Positions 1 through 8,386 of a stretch of DNA of 64,000 nucleotides are shown piece after piece. The number at the start of each line of letters is the position of its first letter. Positions within the stretch are counted from its first letter, which is position 1. The position numbers and the translations under genes are program-made. The notes below the pieces were generated by a model, which made no database searches, was not told where the DNA came from, and saw only the letters and a program-made list of their open reading frames with translations. Source of the stretch: a virus; IMG/VR virus record IMGVR_UViG_3300025417_000566, positions 1 through 64,000 of that record; one strand, given 5' to 3'.

Positions 1-655
1 CGCTTGCAAATGCTTCGAACAACTTACGTCCAAAGTTATTTTCTCTAGCAGATTTGATGTCTTCCTTAAGTTGTGATAGTTCACCCTTAAGATGTGTTGC
101 AACTGCGCCGCTTACTTTCTTAGCACTTTCAGCAACAAACTTTGCTTTCAATGCTTCTAATTGTTTACGACCTTCAGCAACTAACTTAACCTTTGCTTCA
201 ACAACTTGTTGTCTGTCTACAGCAAATTCTTTGATTTCACGTGCTAATGCATGTGTAACAAATTTCTCAAGTTTTTGTTGATTTTCATTTTGAAGTTTAC
301 GATCAGCACGTAATTCTTTGATTTCTTCGGCTAATTTTGTAACCATGAATTCATTGAATTTTGTTGCTTGTTCTTCTAACTTGATTTTTGCTTTTACGCG
401 GTCTTCGTTCATTGCTTGTCTTTCTGACTGAAATTCAATGATTTCAGTAGATAGACCTTCAGTTACCATCTTATCTAGGGCTTCTACCATAACTAGTCGG
501 TCGTGTTCATATTTTTGTGCGAACTCATCACGTAGTTCTGCACGAACCTGATCCTTGGCTTCCATCAACTTAGATTCCCATACCTTGTTTAACTCGGTAC
601 CAATCTCTTCATTGATAAGGCCACTTTCTAGTAATGGTTTGATAGCATCAAACAT
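1..655 (-). CDS. 22: Prohead core scaffold protein, gp22-like (3' end cut by window edge)
   Basis: This is an open frame of 218 codons running off the left edge, so the C-terminus is missing. It begins MFDAIKPLLESGL after an AGGGG-type ribosome site. The visible protein is almost entirely charged and helical (Lys/Glu/Ala/Gln rich), as expected for the coiled scaffold core around which T4-type proheads assemble and which gp21 later degrades. Near the edge it reads ENNFGRKLFEAFAS, a block I associate with gp22 of marine T4-like phages. It lies directly downstream of gp21, as in T4 (order 20-67-68-21-22-23), so the major capsid gene gp23 is expected just outside the window. Identity rests on composition, that C-terminal block and gene order. 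Confidence 0.8.
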   Translation of the reverse strand, partial: MFDAIKPLLESGLINEEIGTELNKVWESKLMEAKDQVRAELRDEFAQKYEHDRLVMVEALDKMVTEGLSTEIIEFQSERQAMNEDRVKAKIKLEEQATKFNEFMVTKLAEEIKELRADRKLQNENQQKLEKFVTHALAREIKEFAVDRQQVVEAKVKLVAEGRKQLEALKAKFVAESAKKVSGAVATHLKGELSQLKEDIKSARENNFGRKLFEAFAS

Positions 656-669
656 GCTCTTATCCCCTT

Positions 670-1305
670 TTAAATTTTGAGTTCTTTAATCAGACGAGTT
701 ACTTCGTCCTTTAAGAACTTCTGCACTTTTTTGTCGCCTCTAGCGTCTTTTGCAATTTCTAAAACTTTATGTCCATACTTCATATTTTGAAGACTTTCAT
801 AAATTGCTTTAGGATACGCATTGGGTGCGCTAGGCTGTGCAACAATATCCACTGTGATTATTTCAAAATCACTCACTCTGCCATCCATATCGTTAACGTT
901 ACCGCTACCTCTACTAGATACGCCGAGTTTCACACCACTTTCCAACATTGTAGTTATTAACTGACCCATTGGAGTTGGTAGAATCTTTAGTTTCCCAAAA
1001 CCATTGGGACCGTCCATCCACATACTTTCAATCATATGAGATACACGGTCTAAATTGATTTTGAGGTCATCTGGGTGATCTACTTCACCTAAAACGGAGT
1101 AGCCACCTGTAATTTGTTCGTTGAGAGTATTGACTGCATTCTCGATTTCAGACACGGGGTAAACACGCTCATTTGCGTTTTTAACCCCGCCCTGAATGAA
1201 GATACCTTTCATGTAAAGGTTCTTACTATCGTTTGCACCTTTAACACTTTCGACCACCATTTGTGCGCGGTCGAATGTTAAATGTTCTTTGAGATACAAA
1301 GCCAT
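670..1305 (-). CDS. 21: Prohead core protease, gp21-like
   Basis: This 211-aa protein matches the length of T4 gp21 (212 aa). In the T4 family this serine protease sits in the prohead core and cleaves scaffold and capsid proteins during maturation. The catalytic signature is visible: GEVDHPD with His77, and GVSSRGSG with Ser130/Ser131, as in herpesvirus-type assemblin proteases. An aspartate-rich segment (FEIITVDIVAQPSAPNA) follows, also typical of the family. The gene lies 14 nt downstream of the acidic core protein gene and just upstream of gp22, so the three are probably co-transcribed from the late box at 2167-2174. Confidence 0.93.
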   Translation of the reverse strand: MALYLKEHLTFDRAQMVVESVKGANDSKNLYMKGIFIQGGVKNANERVYPVSEIENAVNTLNEQITGGYSVLGEVDHPDDLKINLDRVSHMIESMWMDGPNGFGKLKILPTPMGQLITTMLESGVKLGVSSRGSGNVNDMDGRVSDFEIITVDIVAQPSAPNAYPKAIYESLQNMKYGHKVLEIAKDARGDKKVQKFLKDEVTRLIKELKI

Positions 1306-1319
1306 TGTTTCTCAGTTCC

Positions 1320-2132
1320 TTATTTCGCTACTGGGCTCTTAGTACCAGTTGCTCCGTCCTTCTTAACAGGAGCGGGTGTTTTGCCTAAGTTTGCGTTGTT
1401 CTTTCCTGGAACATTCTTAAAGTTGCCTGCTCCTGGAAGATTACCTTCACCTTTAGTTAAGTAATCACTTGGCTTTTTAGGACTTGTTGGTACTGCTTCA
1501 TCTTTACCAACAAAATTTACTGGCTTGCTGTCCATGCCTGCTTTGCCTGAATTGAAAGTAGTTGGACTCTTTTTGTTAACGCCATCATCGCCATGAGTTA
1601 CAGAAACTTTCTGAAGATTGACGTTTTCCATAACGCTTTCGTCCATGTCGCTCATTTCTTCGCCGCCCATGTCGTCCATTTCTTCGCCGCCCATGTCGTC
1701 CATTTCTTCGCCGCCCATGTCTTCGTGACCTTCGTCACCTGCCATGATTTCTTCAAACTCTGCCATTAATTGGTCTAGTTTGTCTTCGATTCTGATGACT
1801 GCATCTTCGATTTCTTCATGCTCTTCATGCTCACCTTCGTCATGATCTGCTTCTAGGTCATGAGTTAATTCATCACCTTCTTCTTCTGCATCGTCATCAA
1901 ATTCAATGTCTGATTCGTCTTCTTCTGTGACACCTTCTTCTTCAGCATTGATCTCATCAAGTAGTCCGCCTACTTGACCGCCCATGCCTTCTTCCATATT
2001 TTCTTCATCCATGAGTGATTCATAGATTTCACGTGACTTTTCAACTACGATTTCGTGGAAAAGTTCACGGGCTTGTTCTTCATTCTCATTGATAATGAGA
2101 TTGATAAGTGTTTCGAATTTCTTGTTATCCAT
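1320..2132 (-). CDS. 67: Acidic prohead core protein, gp67-like with a long C-terminal extension
   Basis: This 270-aa protein is very acidic. Residues 1-45 contain NENEEQARELFHEIVVEKSR, which resembles the N-terminal part of the small T4 core protein gp67, and the gene lies in the gp67/gp68 slot between portal and protease. T4 gp67 has only about 80 residues, so this version would be more than three times longer. The middle is Glu/Asp-rich and includes three tandem copies of an 8-residue unit (MGGEEMDD). The C-terminal 80 residues are instead Lys/Pro/Gly-rich and look disordered. A good ribosome site (AGGAGA) precedes ATG. The gp67 assignment is inference from position, acidity and the short N-terminal similarity. 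Confidence 0.6.
   Translation of the reverse strand: MDNKKFETLINLIINENEEQARELFHEIVVEKSREIYESLMDEENMEEGMGGQVGGLLDEINAEEEGVTEEDESDIEFDDDAEEEGDELTHDLEADHDEGEHEEHEEIEDAVIRIEDKLDQLMAEFEEIMAGDEGHEDMGGEEMDDMGGEEMDDMGGEEMSDMDESVMENVNLQKVSVTHGDDGVNKKSPTTFNSGKAGMDSKPVNFVGKDEAVPTSPKKPSDYLTKGEGNLPGAGNFKNVPGKNNANLGKTPAPVKKDGATGTKSPVAK
1654..1725. repeat. Three tandem 24-bp units inside the acidic core protein gene
   Basis: Units start at 1654, 1678 and 1702. The first two are identical and the third diverges in its last few bases. On the coding strand they specify repeated MGGEEMDD. The length is a multiple of three, so copy-number change would keep the reading frame. Confidence 0.9.
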
Positions 2133-2166
2133 TGTAAGTTCTCCTGATAGAAATGGCTTTGTAAAG

Positions 2167-2174
2167 TTATTTAG
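2167..2174 (-). promoter_or_regulatory. Late-promoter-like box (CTAAATAA) before the core/protease/scaffold genes
   Basis: Read on the minus strand this is CTAAATAA, one of a family of boxes in this window resembling the T4 late promoter TATAAATA. It lies 34 nt upstream of the acidic core protein start, leaving a leader that includes the AGGAGA ribosome site. No sigma-70 -35 element is evident. Promoter function is inferred from recurrence before late genes. Confidence 0.55.
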
Positions 2175-2238
2175 TACGTGATCAGGAAAACCGTCAATTA
2201 AGACGTATTTTTTGCGTTTTTAGTTAGAATATACTAAC

Positions 2239-2472
2239 TTAGGCTGACGGGGCGCCGGTTTCTTGCTCAGGCTTTGCACCATATTGCTCACGAACTTTCT
2301 TTAAATGCACTTGTTTTTCGTAGTTTCTAACGTCTAACATACGTCTTAATTTACGGATTTGCTTTAAAGTAAGTTTGGTTTTTCTTGATGATTTCCACAC
2401 AGGTCTACTGTTATCAGAATTGGTATCCTGATAGCCAAGGATTGGGGGGTCAAACATCTCGAATAGTTTCAT
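2239..2472 (-). CDS. Conserved small basic protein, unknown function, in the head gene cluster
   Basis: The product is 77 aa. The central part is strongly basic (KSSRKTKLTLKQIRKLRRMLD) and predicted helical, and the C-terminal 15 residues are polar. It lies between portal gp20 and the acidic core protein, close to the slot of T4 gp67/gp68, but I see no clear similarity to either. A basic protein beside a very acidic core protein may be a core or packaging partner; that is speculation. There is no ribosome-binding site upstream. The start codon instead lies 5 nt after a GATAAATA box, suggesting a leaderless late transcript. Confidence 0.75.
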   Translation of the reverse strand: MKLFEMFDPPILGYQDTNSDNSRPVWKSSRKTKLTLKQIRKLRRMLDVRNYEKQVHLKKVREQYGAKPEQETGAPSA

Positions 2473-2477
2473 ATTCT

Positions 2478-2485
2478 TATTTATC
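2478..2485 (-). promoter_or_regulatory. Late box GATAAATA, 5 nt from the start codon of the 77-aa gene
   Basis: The minus strand reads GATAAATA, then AGAAT, then ATG. In T4 the late box occupies about -13 to -6, so +1 would fall on the A of ATG. Confidence 0.6.
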
Positions 2486-2487
2486 TA

Positions 2488-4299
2488 TTATGCGAATCCA
2501 CCGCCACCCATTGGTGCGGCTCCACCTGCTCCTGCTTGCATTGCACTTGGTGCGCTTGCTACGTCACCACCTGCAACAGGTCCTGCAGTTTCAGGTCCTT
2601 GTTCTGCTTCTTGGTCTGCGTTTTCGATGTCTTCTGCTGTTTGATCATCTGATTCAAAGTCACCAGAACTAATACCAACGTTACGTAAGTCAGAACCTTG
2701 AGGTTCATTTGTAACTTCTTTCTTGTTCTCTTCTTCCCAAAGTTTTTCGTTGCGTTTGATTTCTTCTTCGGTTAATCCTAAGAATCGTTCCATTGCAAAA
2801 CGTTTACTTACATAAGGAAATGCTTCCATTGTGCTAAACACACTAACACGTGCATTGTCTAATTCACTTTGACGATATGCTGCAAAGTTTTGCGGTGGAT
2901 TAAACTTAATACTGAATAAACCGGTATCAATATTAAATCCTCTCCAACGCAAGAATAATTTAAATTCTTGATCTAGTTTCAAACAAATATAGTTCTGCAA
3001 ACGTTCGCAGTACTGATTGAAACGAAACTCTTGAATCATTGCTGTGCCAACACGACCATCACTTAATGGAGTTGTATTGTCGTCTGGACCTGTTGGCAAA
3101 TAACTACTCGGAACACGTAGACCACGTGCTAATCTGTTATTAAAGTATTTCAAGTCATCAATTTCACCAAGATTTTGACCACCGGGTAATACTTCTACGC
3201 TTGAACCACGACCTTCTGCTGTAACAGGGAAGAAGTAGTCTTCGTTCATACTTAATGGATTGTATGTTGCGTCAACAATACTAGTGCCACCATAAAGACT
3301 TGGAATGCGTCTTTGGTGAATTTCATTCTTAATTCTATCTACGAATGCCATAGCCATATGACTTGGCATATTACCAACGTCAATCTTAAACATTCTACGT
3401 TCAGGAGCACGTTGTACACGATAGATAAGAACAGCATCTTCAAGCAATTCTTTTTGTTTATAAACTTTAAAGATGTTTTCTAAAATACTTTGACCAAAGG
3501 GCCAAAAGCGATCCAGACCCTCCGTCAAACTTAGATGCACTACATGTTTAGCATCTACGGCTGACTCGCTTTGTCCCAATGTAAATCTTGAACCACTGGT
3601 GTTATATGGCATTGCAGGAACTGTGTAAGGTGTGTTTGTACCACCACCTGAACCACCTAACCCTGTTGCTGGGTTGGCTGCAAAGTCTGTGTTTGTCTTT
3701 TGTGCTACGCTCAAGTTTTGTAAGTTAATGTTAATGTCTTTAATAACGTACTGTTCAGGTTGTTTACCTTCACTTTCGTTAACAATAACTTTAATAACTT
3801 TAACCATATCAACCCAATATAACTTAAAGTTTTCTGGGTCACGAACAAATACTTGATCGCCATATTTAACAACGTTACGGAATACTTTAAACATACGAAC
3901 ATCAAATTCGTTTAGTTTACACCATTGTTGTAATTGCTTTGTAATTAGTTCTACTTCGTGGGGAGTAGGATCGTCTTTAAATTCTACTTCAAAAGGGGTC
4001 TTGTTGTGTTCGTTTCTTTGTGTACTGAATTCTGCTAAGATATCTAAACAAGCATTAATTTCAGCATCAACGTCCATCATTTCATATTGATTATAACGTT
4101 CAATTCTATTTGGGTGACCTGTGTAGACTTCTGGAAGTCTAGACATATAGTTCTTATAGCCAAACTCTGTGCTGTTCCAGCCACCTGTCTCTGAACCATT
4201 TTGTCCAGGACTGCCGTTCCAAGCACCGGTGTTACTATTGCCACCGGCAATCGGGCTTGAGAGACCACTCTTATTTAAGAATTTCTTTTTATATGCCAT
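2488..4299 (-). CDS. 20: Portal vertex protein, gp20-like
   Basis: The 603-aa product is somewhat longer than T4 gp20 (524 aa). It should form the dodecameric portal at one capsid vertex, through which DNA is packaged and to which the tail attaches. Family features visible include the N-terminal MSRLPEVYTGHPNRIERYNQYEMMD, the block DAEINACLDILAEF, the central IKNEIHQRRIPSLYGG and VEVLPGGQNLGEIDDLKYF, and RGLRVPSSYLP, all typical of T4-type portals. The last 60 residues are Ala/Gly/Glu-rich and probably disordered. There is no clear ribosome site; the ATG follows a CTAAATA box by 5 nt. It starts the head gene block downstream of the tape-measure-like gene. Confidence 0.95.
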   Translation of the reverse strand: MAYKKKFLNKSGLSSPIAGGNSNTGAWNGSPGQNGSETGGWNSTEFGYKNYMSRLPEVYTGHPNRIERYNQYEMMDVDAEINACLDILAEFSTQRNEHNKTPFEVEFKDDPTPHEVELITKQLQQWCKLNEFDVRMFKVFRNVVKYGDQVFVRDPENFKLYWVDMVKVIKVIVNESEGKQPEQYVIKDININLQNLSVAQKTNTDFAANPATGLGGSGGGTNTPYTVPAMPYNTSGSRFTLGQSESAVDAKHVVHLSLTEGLDRFWPFGQSILENIFKVYKQKELLEDAVLIYRVQRAPERRMFKIDVGNMPSHMAMAFVDRIKNEIHQRRIPSLYGGTSIVDATYNPLSMNEDYFFPVTAEGRGSSVEVLPGGQNLGEIDDLKYFNNRLARGLRVPSSYLPTGPDDNTTPLSDGRVGTAMIQEFRFNQYCERLQNYICLKLDQEFKLFLRWRGFNIDTGLFSIKFNPPQNFAAYRQSELDNARVSVFSTMEAFPYVSKRFAMERFLGLTEEEIKRNEKLWEEENKKEVTNEPQGSDLRNVGISSGDFESDDQTAEDIENADQEAEQGPETAGPVAGGDVASAPSAMQAGAGGAAPMGGGGFA

Positions 4300-4303
4300 G
4301 TTA

Positions 4304-4311
4304 GTATTTAG
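4304..4311 (-). promoter_or_regulatory. Late box CTAAATAC just upstream of the portal start codon
   Basis: The minus strand reads CTAAATA, then CTAAC, then ATG of gp20. The box nearly abuts the stop codon of the upstream gene (4314). The 5-nt gap would put the predicted +1 at the start codon. No Shine-Dalgarno sequence is present between box and ATG. Confidence 0.55.
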
Positions 4312-4313
4312 TG

Positions 4314-7300
4314 TTAAACCTTAGTATGTTTCAATATCTTTTCATTAGTTTTATGGCTATTTTCCAAAACACTAATTACTTTGTCTAATTTTGTTGACAT
4401 TGTGTGAATTAAATCAGGGAATGCTTTACTCAAACCCATTAAAGGATCTTTTGTTGCATTAGATATTGCTTCTGGTTTTGCTGGCTCTTTTGCCAATTTC
4501 ATTAATATAGACTGAGGATCTAACGGGGCAACCAATTCACTGCCGTGCAGTTCCATTGGATAACCTGTTGAGGGCCCATTAAACATGCCACCTGCTTTTG
4601 CTTTTAAAGGTGTTTTAGGATCAATACCGTTACTAGCAACAATACCTGAAAGTGATCTTACATAGTTAGGGTCTGTGGCATATCCTGCTGATTTGATTGC
4701 TTGTGCGGCTTCAACAGGAGATGAACCAGGGGTAGTTTTTCTCTTAGTCCATTTTACTACGTGATCACCAATAGCATCATCTATACTAGGAAAATCTTTG
4801 AAATAATCATTAATATAAATGTCTTTTCCGTTAATTACTTCTCTAGTTCTACGTAGTGTTGCTGGCTCTATAGGCTGTCCATTTCTCTTTTTGGCTTTTT
4901 GACCAAAAGGATTATTTTTACCAGACATGTGTTTGCCCCAGCCTGATTCAAGGGCCCACTGTGATGCAGTAATTTCTGGGTGAGGATCACCTGTATTTTT
5001 AGCAGTTTTCATGACATCTAAGAAAGCAGGTTTAGGTTTACCTATAGTAAACATTGCATTAGAGATATCACCTCCACCACTACCACCTGCCGCGGCTGCA
5101 CCACGTCCACTTCTACCTCCACCTTCACCAGGTGCAGTATTTGTAAATCTTTCTGATGAGCCGCTGCCTCCTGTGTCGGCAGGTCCTGATCCTGCTCCGC
5201 CACCTGCTGTGCCTCCAGTGCCTGCATTGGCTCCGCCGGCTCCTCCACCGCCTCCTGCGGCTGCACCACCTGCGTCTGCGGCTCCGCCGCCGCCGCCTCC
5301 GCCGCCGCCTCCGCCTCCGGCAGCACCAGCGGCTCCACCACCGCCTCCACCGCCACTGCCAGAACTTGATAAGATTCCCATTGATTGAGCATATTTGTAG
5401 AATGCGTCTGAATTTGATTCTGCTTTAGTACCAAAATCCATTTTAGCAAATTTTTCAAATGCCGCAACAGGTCCGTCACCACCAAACAGTTTAGTTAAAC
5501 CTGCACCAACTAATGAACTAAGTGCAGTAAATGCTCCTGGTCCACCTTTGTAACTTCCCATAGCATTTGCAAAATTAACAAATGCTTGTGAATTTTTTGT
5601 TGTTTTTTCAGGATTAATGTCTAGTTTGCCAAATTCTTCAAACTTTTTCGTAGGCGGATCTTCTTTAAAGAATTTGTAGGCAGAACTTGATATGATACTT
5701 GATAGTGTTCCTGCATTTGGTCCACCTTTATAATGCGACATTGCTGTACTAAACGCAACAAACGCATCAGAAAGGTCTTTAACACGTTTAGGATCTTTGA
5801 CATTTAAATTAGAGAATTTTTCAAATTCAGTATATGGGAATTTTGTTCCACCAAAGAAACCTGTAAGTGAATCTGAAATTCCACTTAATACACCTGGATT
5901 TGCGGCTGATGCTTCTCCCATTGCTTTACTGAAAGCAACAATAGAATCTGAGTTATTTTGTATCTTTTCTTTATTTAGGTCAATCTGTTGGAATTCAGTT
6001 AACTGTTTTGCTAGTGCTTTAGTACTATCTACTTCTTTAGTTTTATCTTGGATATCTTTTTCTTTAGGACCTTTGTCATCTTTACCACCAATAGTGTCCC
6101 AATTCTTATATAAACCATATCCAGCGCCAATTATACCGCCCACGCCTGCGCCAATTGCTGTACCTACCCCTGGTACAATACTACCAATAGCCGCACCCGT
6201 TAATGCACCGGCAGTTGCATCAGAACCTACTGATACCCCAGCGCCTGCTTTTTCATGACCAGATTCTTTTAGTTTGTCTGCCGCTTTGTTTCCTAGATAT
6301 CCAACTGCTAAACCACCTGCGGCTAATCCGCCGGCTGCTAATAGTCCACCACCAGCTGCGGCTGCTCCTGCACCTGCGGCTCCTTCGGCTGCTCCTGCAA
6401 CGCCTGCCGCACCTTCAGCCGCACCTGCAACGCCTGCCGCACCTTCAGCCGCACCTGCAACACCTGTTGCCCCTTCGGCTGCGCCTGCGGCACCTTCAAG
6501 ACCTTCAGCAGTCTTTAATATATTACCACCTTGACCACCTAAAGGTTTAGTAATCTTGTCTAATACTCCACCGCTTTTACCAAATAATCCTTTACCTTCT
6601 AACAATGAAGTTAGTTGGTTTTTAGCCATTACTGCGGTTAAACCTACTACAGCAACAGTTAATGCTCCCATAGCAACAGTCAATAATGTCAAGTGCTGGC
6701 TTGCTTTGTTGATTAAATCATCAGTAGCAATTCGTGCTTTAATTTCTCTTTCTTGTAAATTAGCCGCGGCTTGTGATTTAGCATCTTCTCTGCCTTGTGC
6801 GTCTTTACCTTGTTTAGCAAGTTCAGTGTCTCGGTCTATTTTTGCACGTTGGGCATCACGTTCTTCCGCAGTCATTCCTGCTTGTGCTTGCCCTGATTGT
6901 AAACCTTCTTTGTTTCCAATTAATAGATTTTTTGCGGCACCTTCACCTGCAATACCTATCGTGTCACCTAATGCAGTTGCCTGCTTGTCTGTTGCTTCTC
7001 CAATTTTATTAGAAGCAGCCTTACCATAGGCTTCACCTTGGCGTTCAGCATTTACTAAATCAAGTTTACCTTGAGCATCATATGTTGCTCTTGTGCCTTG
7101 TATTTGATTTTGCAAATCTTTGGCATTCATGCCTGTTTGCGTAAAGTACTTTGCAGTTTCCTTATTAATTGTGCCTGTTCTGGCTGCTTGACCAACGGCC
7201 GCACCTGCGGCTTCGCCTTGTTCAGCAGTAACACGATTAATTAACGCTTTTCTAGCCTGTTGTTGTGCTAGAACATCATCAGCTTCTTTATCTCTGCCTT

Positions 7301-8291
7301 CTTTTCTAAGTTTAGCAATCTTTACATTTTCTTGACGTTCTTTTAATACTTCTTCAAATTTTTGTTGATTAACTAACTGTTCTTGTTTTAATTGGTCAGC
7401 ATTTTTACCAGTTAATGCACTTAGTTTTACTAAGTTTTCTGTGTATTCTAATGATGCATTCTTTAATGTTTCACGACCAATAGTTTCGCTTTTTAGTGCA
7501 ATAACTGATAGTTGTTGTTGTGCTAGATAGTCTGCTTGATTTTGAGTAAGTTCCTCATAGGACATACCCAAATTTCTAAATTCTTTTCTTACGTCACTAC
7601 CGGCATTGGCTACTTCTAAGAATTTTGATGCACCTTCGCCTGCCGTGCCACCTAAAGCAACTAGATTTTTACCTACTGTTTGTAATGGTTTAACTAATTT
7701 TTCTAAGTCAGCAGAAGAATAACCTGCGGCTCTTCCTAAACCTGCAAGTTTGTCTACACTTTGACCTAAAGCCGCGCCTGATTTTGATAAACTATCTCTA
7801 AAACCTATTTGATCATCTAACTGTTTTGTAACAGCCTGTGTGACCATTGTAAAGGCTTTGGCTAGTGCGCCGGCTGCTGTTCCTGCAATACCAAAGTTTT
7901 TACCAAGTTCTAATGCCGCATCGCCTACCGAACCAATAGCACTATTATATTTTGCAAACCCTTTTTGACCACTTAGTAACGCATCACCAAACGATCCCAA
8001 AGCCATAACCGCACTGCCGCCGGCTGCTTTAAGGCTTTTGTTAAAATCATCTATTTCTTGTTGTGCTTCTTTTTCTGCATCTGCCAATGCTTTTGCTACT
8101 GGTGTCGCATTTTTTTGAGCAGTAGTATGTGAATTAGTTGCGTCAGTATACTGTTTGGCTGCCCCACCCATGCTGTTTATGTTTTTGGCAAAATCCCCCA
8201 TAGTGGAGTTGGTTCTGCCTATCATTTCAGACATTGCGGCTAGATTTTCGTTAATCTGTCTTAAAATTTCTGGGTCAATTGAGTCAGCCAT
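4314..8291 (-). CDS. Tape-measure-like tail protein with a C-terminal glucosaminidase-type domain
   Basis: The 1325-aa product has long helical N-terminal segments (1-330), a coiled and charged region (to about 530), a hydrophobic stretch near 530-560 and a Gly-rich hydrophobic segment near 690-720, Ala/Gly-rich linkers, then a FlgJ/glucosaminidase-like domain at about 1090-1230. That domain carries ITASQWALESGWGKH with putative catalytic Glu1115 and NNPFGQKA, as in peptidoglycan hydrolases. Such a mix is typical of tape measure proteins, which set tail length and enter the cell envelope on infection. T4 gp29 has 590 aa and no such domain. The gene diverges from the gp26-like gene, and tail-assembly genes often neighbour the tape measure. 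The tape-measure role is inferred; the hydrolase domain is seen in the sequence. Confidence 0.75.
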   Translation of the reverse strand: MADSIDPEILRQINENLAAMSEMIGRTNSTMGDFAKNINSMGGAAKQYTDATNSHTTAQKNATPVAKALADAEKEAQQEIDDFNKSLKAAGGSAVMALGSFGDALLSGQKGFAKYNSAIGSVGDAALELGKNFGIAGTAAGALAKAFTMVTQAVTKQLDDQIGFRDSLSKSGAALGQSVDKLAGLGRAAGYSSADLEKLVKPLQTVGKNLVALGGTAGEGASKFLEVANAGSDVRKEFRNLGMSYEELTQNQADYLAQQQLSVIALKSETIGRETLKNASLEYTENLVKLSALTGKNADQLKQEQLVNQQKFEEVLKERQENVKIAKLRKEGRDKEADDVLAQQQARKALINRVTAEQGEAAGAAVGQAARTGTINKETAKYFTQTGMNAKDLQNQIQGTRATYDAQGKLDLVNAERQGEAYGKAASNKIGEATDKQATALGDTIGIAGEGAAKNLLIGNKEGLQSGQAQAGMTAEERDAQRAKIDRDTELAKQGKDAQGREDAKSQAAANLQEREIKARIATDDLINKASQHLTLLTVAMGALTVAVVGLTAVMAKNQLTSLLEGKGLFGKSGGVLDKITKPLGGQGGNILKTAEGLEGAAGAAEGATGVAGAAEGAAGVAGAAEGAAGVAGAAEGAAGAGAAAAGGGLLAAGGLAAGGLAVGYLGNKAADKLKESGHEKAGAGVSVGSDATAGALTGAAIGSIVPGVGTAIGAGVGGIIGAGYGLYKNWDTIGGKDDKGPKEKDIQDKTKEVDSTKALAKQLTEFQQIDLNKEKIQNNSDSIVAFSKAMGEASAANPGVLSGISDSLTGFFGGTKFPYTEFEKFSNLNVKDPKRVKDLSDAFVAFSTAMSHYKGGPNAGTLSSIISSSAYKFFKEDPPTKKFEEFGKLDINPEKTTKNSQAFVNFANAMGSYKGGPGAFTALSSLVGAGLTKLFGGDGPVAAFEKFAKMDFGTKAESNSDAFYKYAQSMGILSSSGSGGGGGGGAAGAAGGGGGGGGGGGGAADAGGAAAGGGGGAGGANAGTGGTAGGGAGSGPADTGGSGSSERFTNTAPGEGGGRSGRGAAAAGGSGGGDISNAMFTIGKPKPAFLDVMKTAKNTGDPHPEITASQWALESGWGKHMSGKNNPFGQKAKKRNGQPIEPATLRRTREVINGKDIYINDYFKDFPSIDDAIGDHVVKWTKRKTTPGSSPVEAAQAIKSAGYATDPNYVRSLSGIVASNGIDPKTPLKAKAGGMFNGPSTGYPMELHGSELVAPLDPQSILMKLAKEPAKPEAISNATKDPLMGLSKAFPDLIHTMSTKLDKVISVLENSHKTNEKILKHTKV
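5050..5390. repeat. Low-complexity Gly/Ala-coding tract in the tape-measure-like gene
   Basis: The coding strand is dominated by GGN and GCN codons giving long runs of glycine with alanine (residues about 970-1080). The tract is far richer in GC than its surroundings. It separates the helical body from the glucosaminidase-type domain and would act as a flexible linker. Long open frames on the opposite strand here (Pro/Ala-rich) are shadows of this composition. Confidence 0.85.
6361..6480. repeat. 30-bp tandem repeats coding for an AEGAAGVAGA-type unit
   Basis: Units start at 6391, 6421 and 6451, and the segment from 6361 is a degenerate further copy. Units one and two differ at only one or two bases. 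They encode repeated 10-residue blocks of Ala, Gly, Val and Glu in the tape-measure-like protein. Unit length is a multiple of three. Confidence 0.85.
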
Positions 8292-8329
8292 TATAGTTCC
8301 AAGTTTTTATATATCCAGGTTTTTGCCCA

Positions 8330-8349
8330 CTAAATACACATGTATTTAG
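8330..8349. promoter_or_regulatory. Inverted pair of late boxes (CTAAATAC-acat-GTATTTAG) in a divergent intergenic region
   Basis: CTAAATAC on the plus strand (8330-8337) faces the same octamer on the minus strand (8342-8349), with a 4-nt spacer. The plus box would serve the gp26-like gene (ATG 8387) and the minus box the tape-measure-like gene (ATG ends at 8291), giving leaders of about 45 nt each. A second plus-strand candidate, ATTAAATA, lies at 8351-8358, and a 12-bp palindrome (CATAAATTTATG) precedes the GAGGA ribosome site of the gp26-like gene. Confidence 0.6.
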
Positions 8350-8386
8350 TATTAAATAAAATCCATAAATTTATGAGGAACAACCA

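Noticed and set aside
1654-1725. Possible CRISPR array from regular repeats
   Set aside because: The units are directly adjacent with no spacers and lie inside a coding frame.
5011-5428. Pro/Ala- or Leu/Arg-rich open frames on the plus strand over the tape-measure gene
   Set aside because: They are complements of the Gly/Ala-rich coding tract, with no ribosome site and no natural protein composition.
6203-6550. Plus-strand frames with Pro-Ala-Ala-Pro or Leu/His-rich repeats
   Set aside because: Shadow of the 30-bp repeats coding for Ala/Gly blocks on the minus strand.
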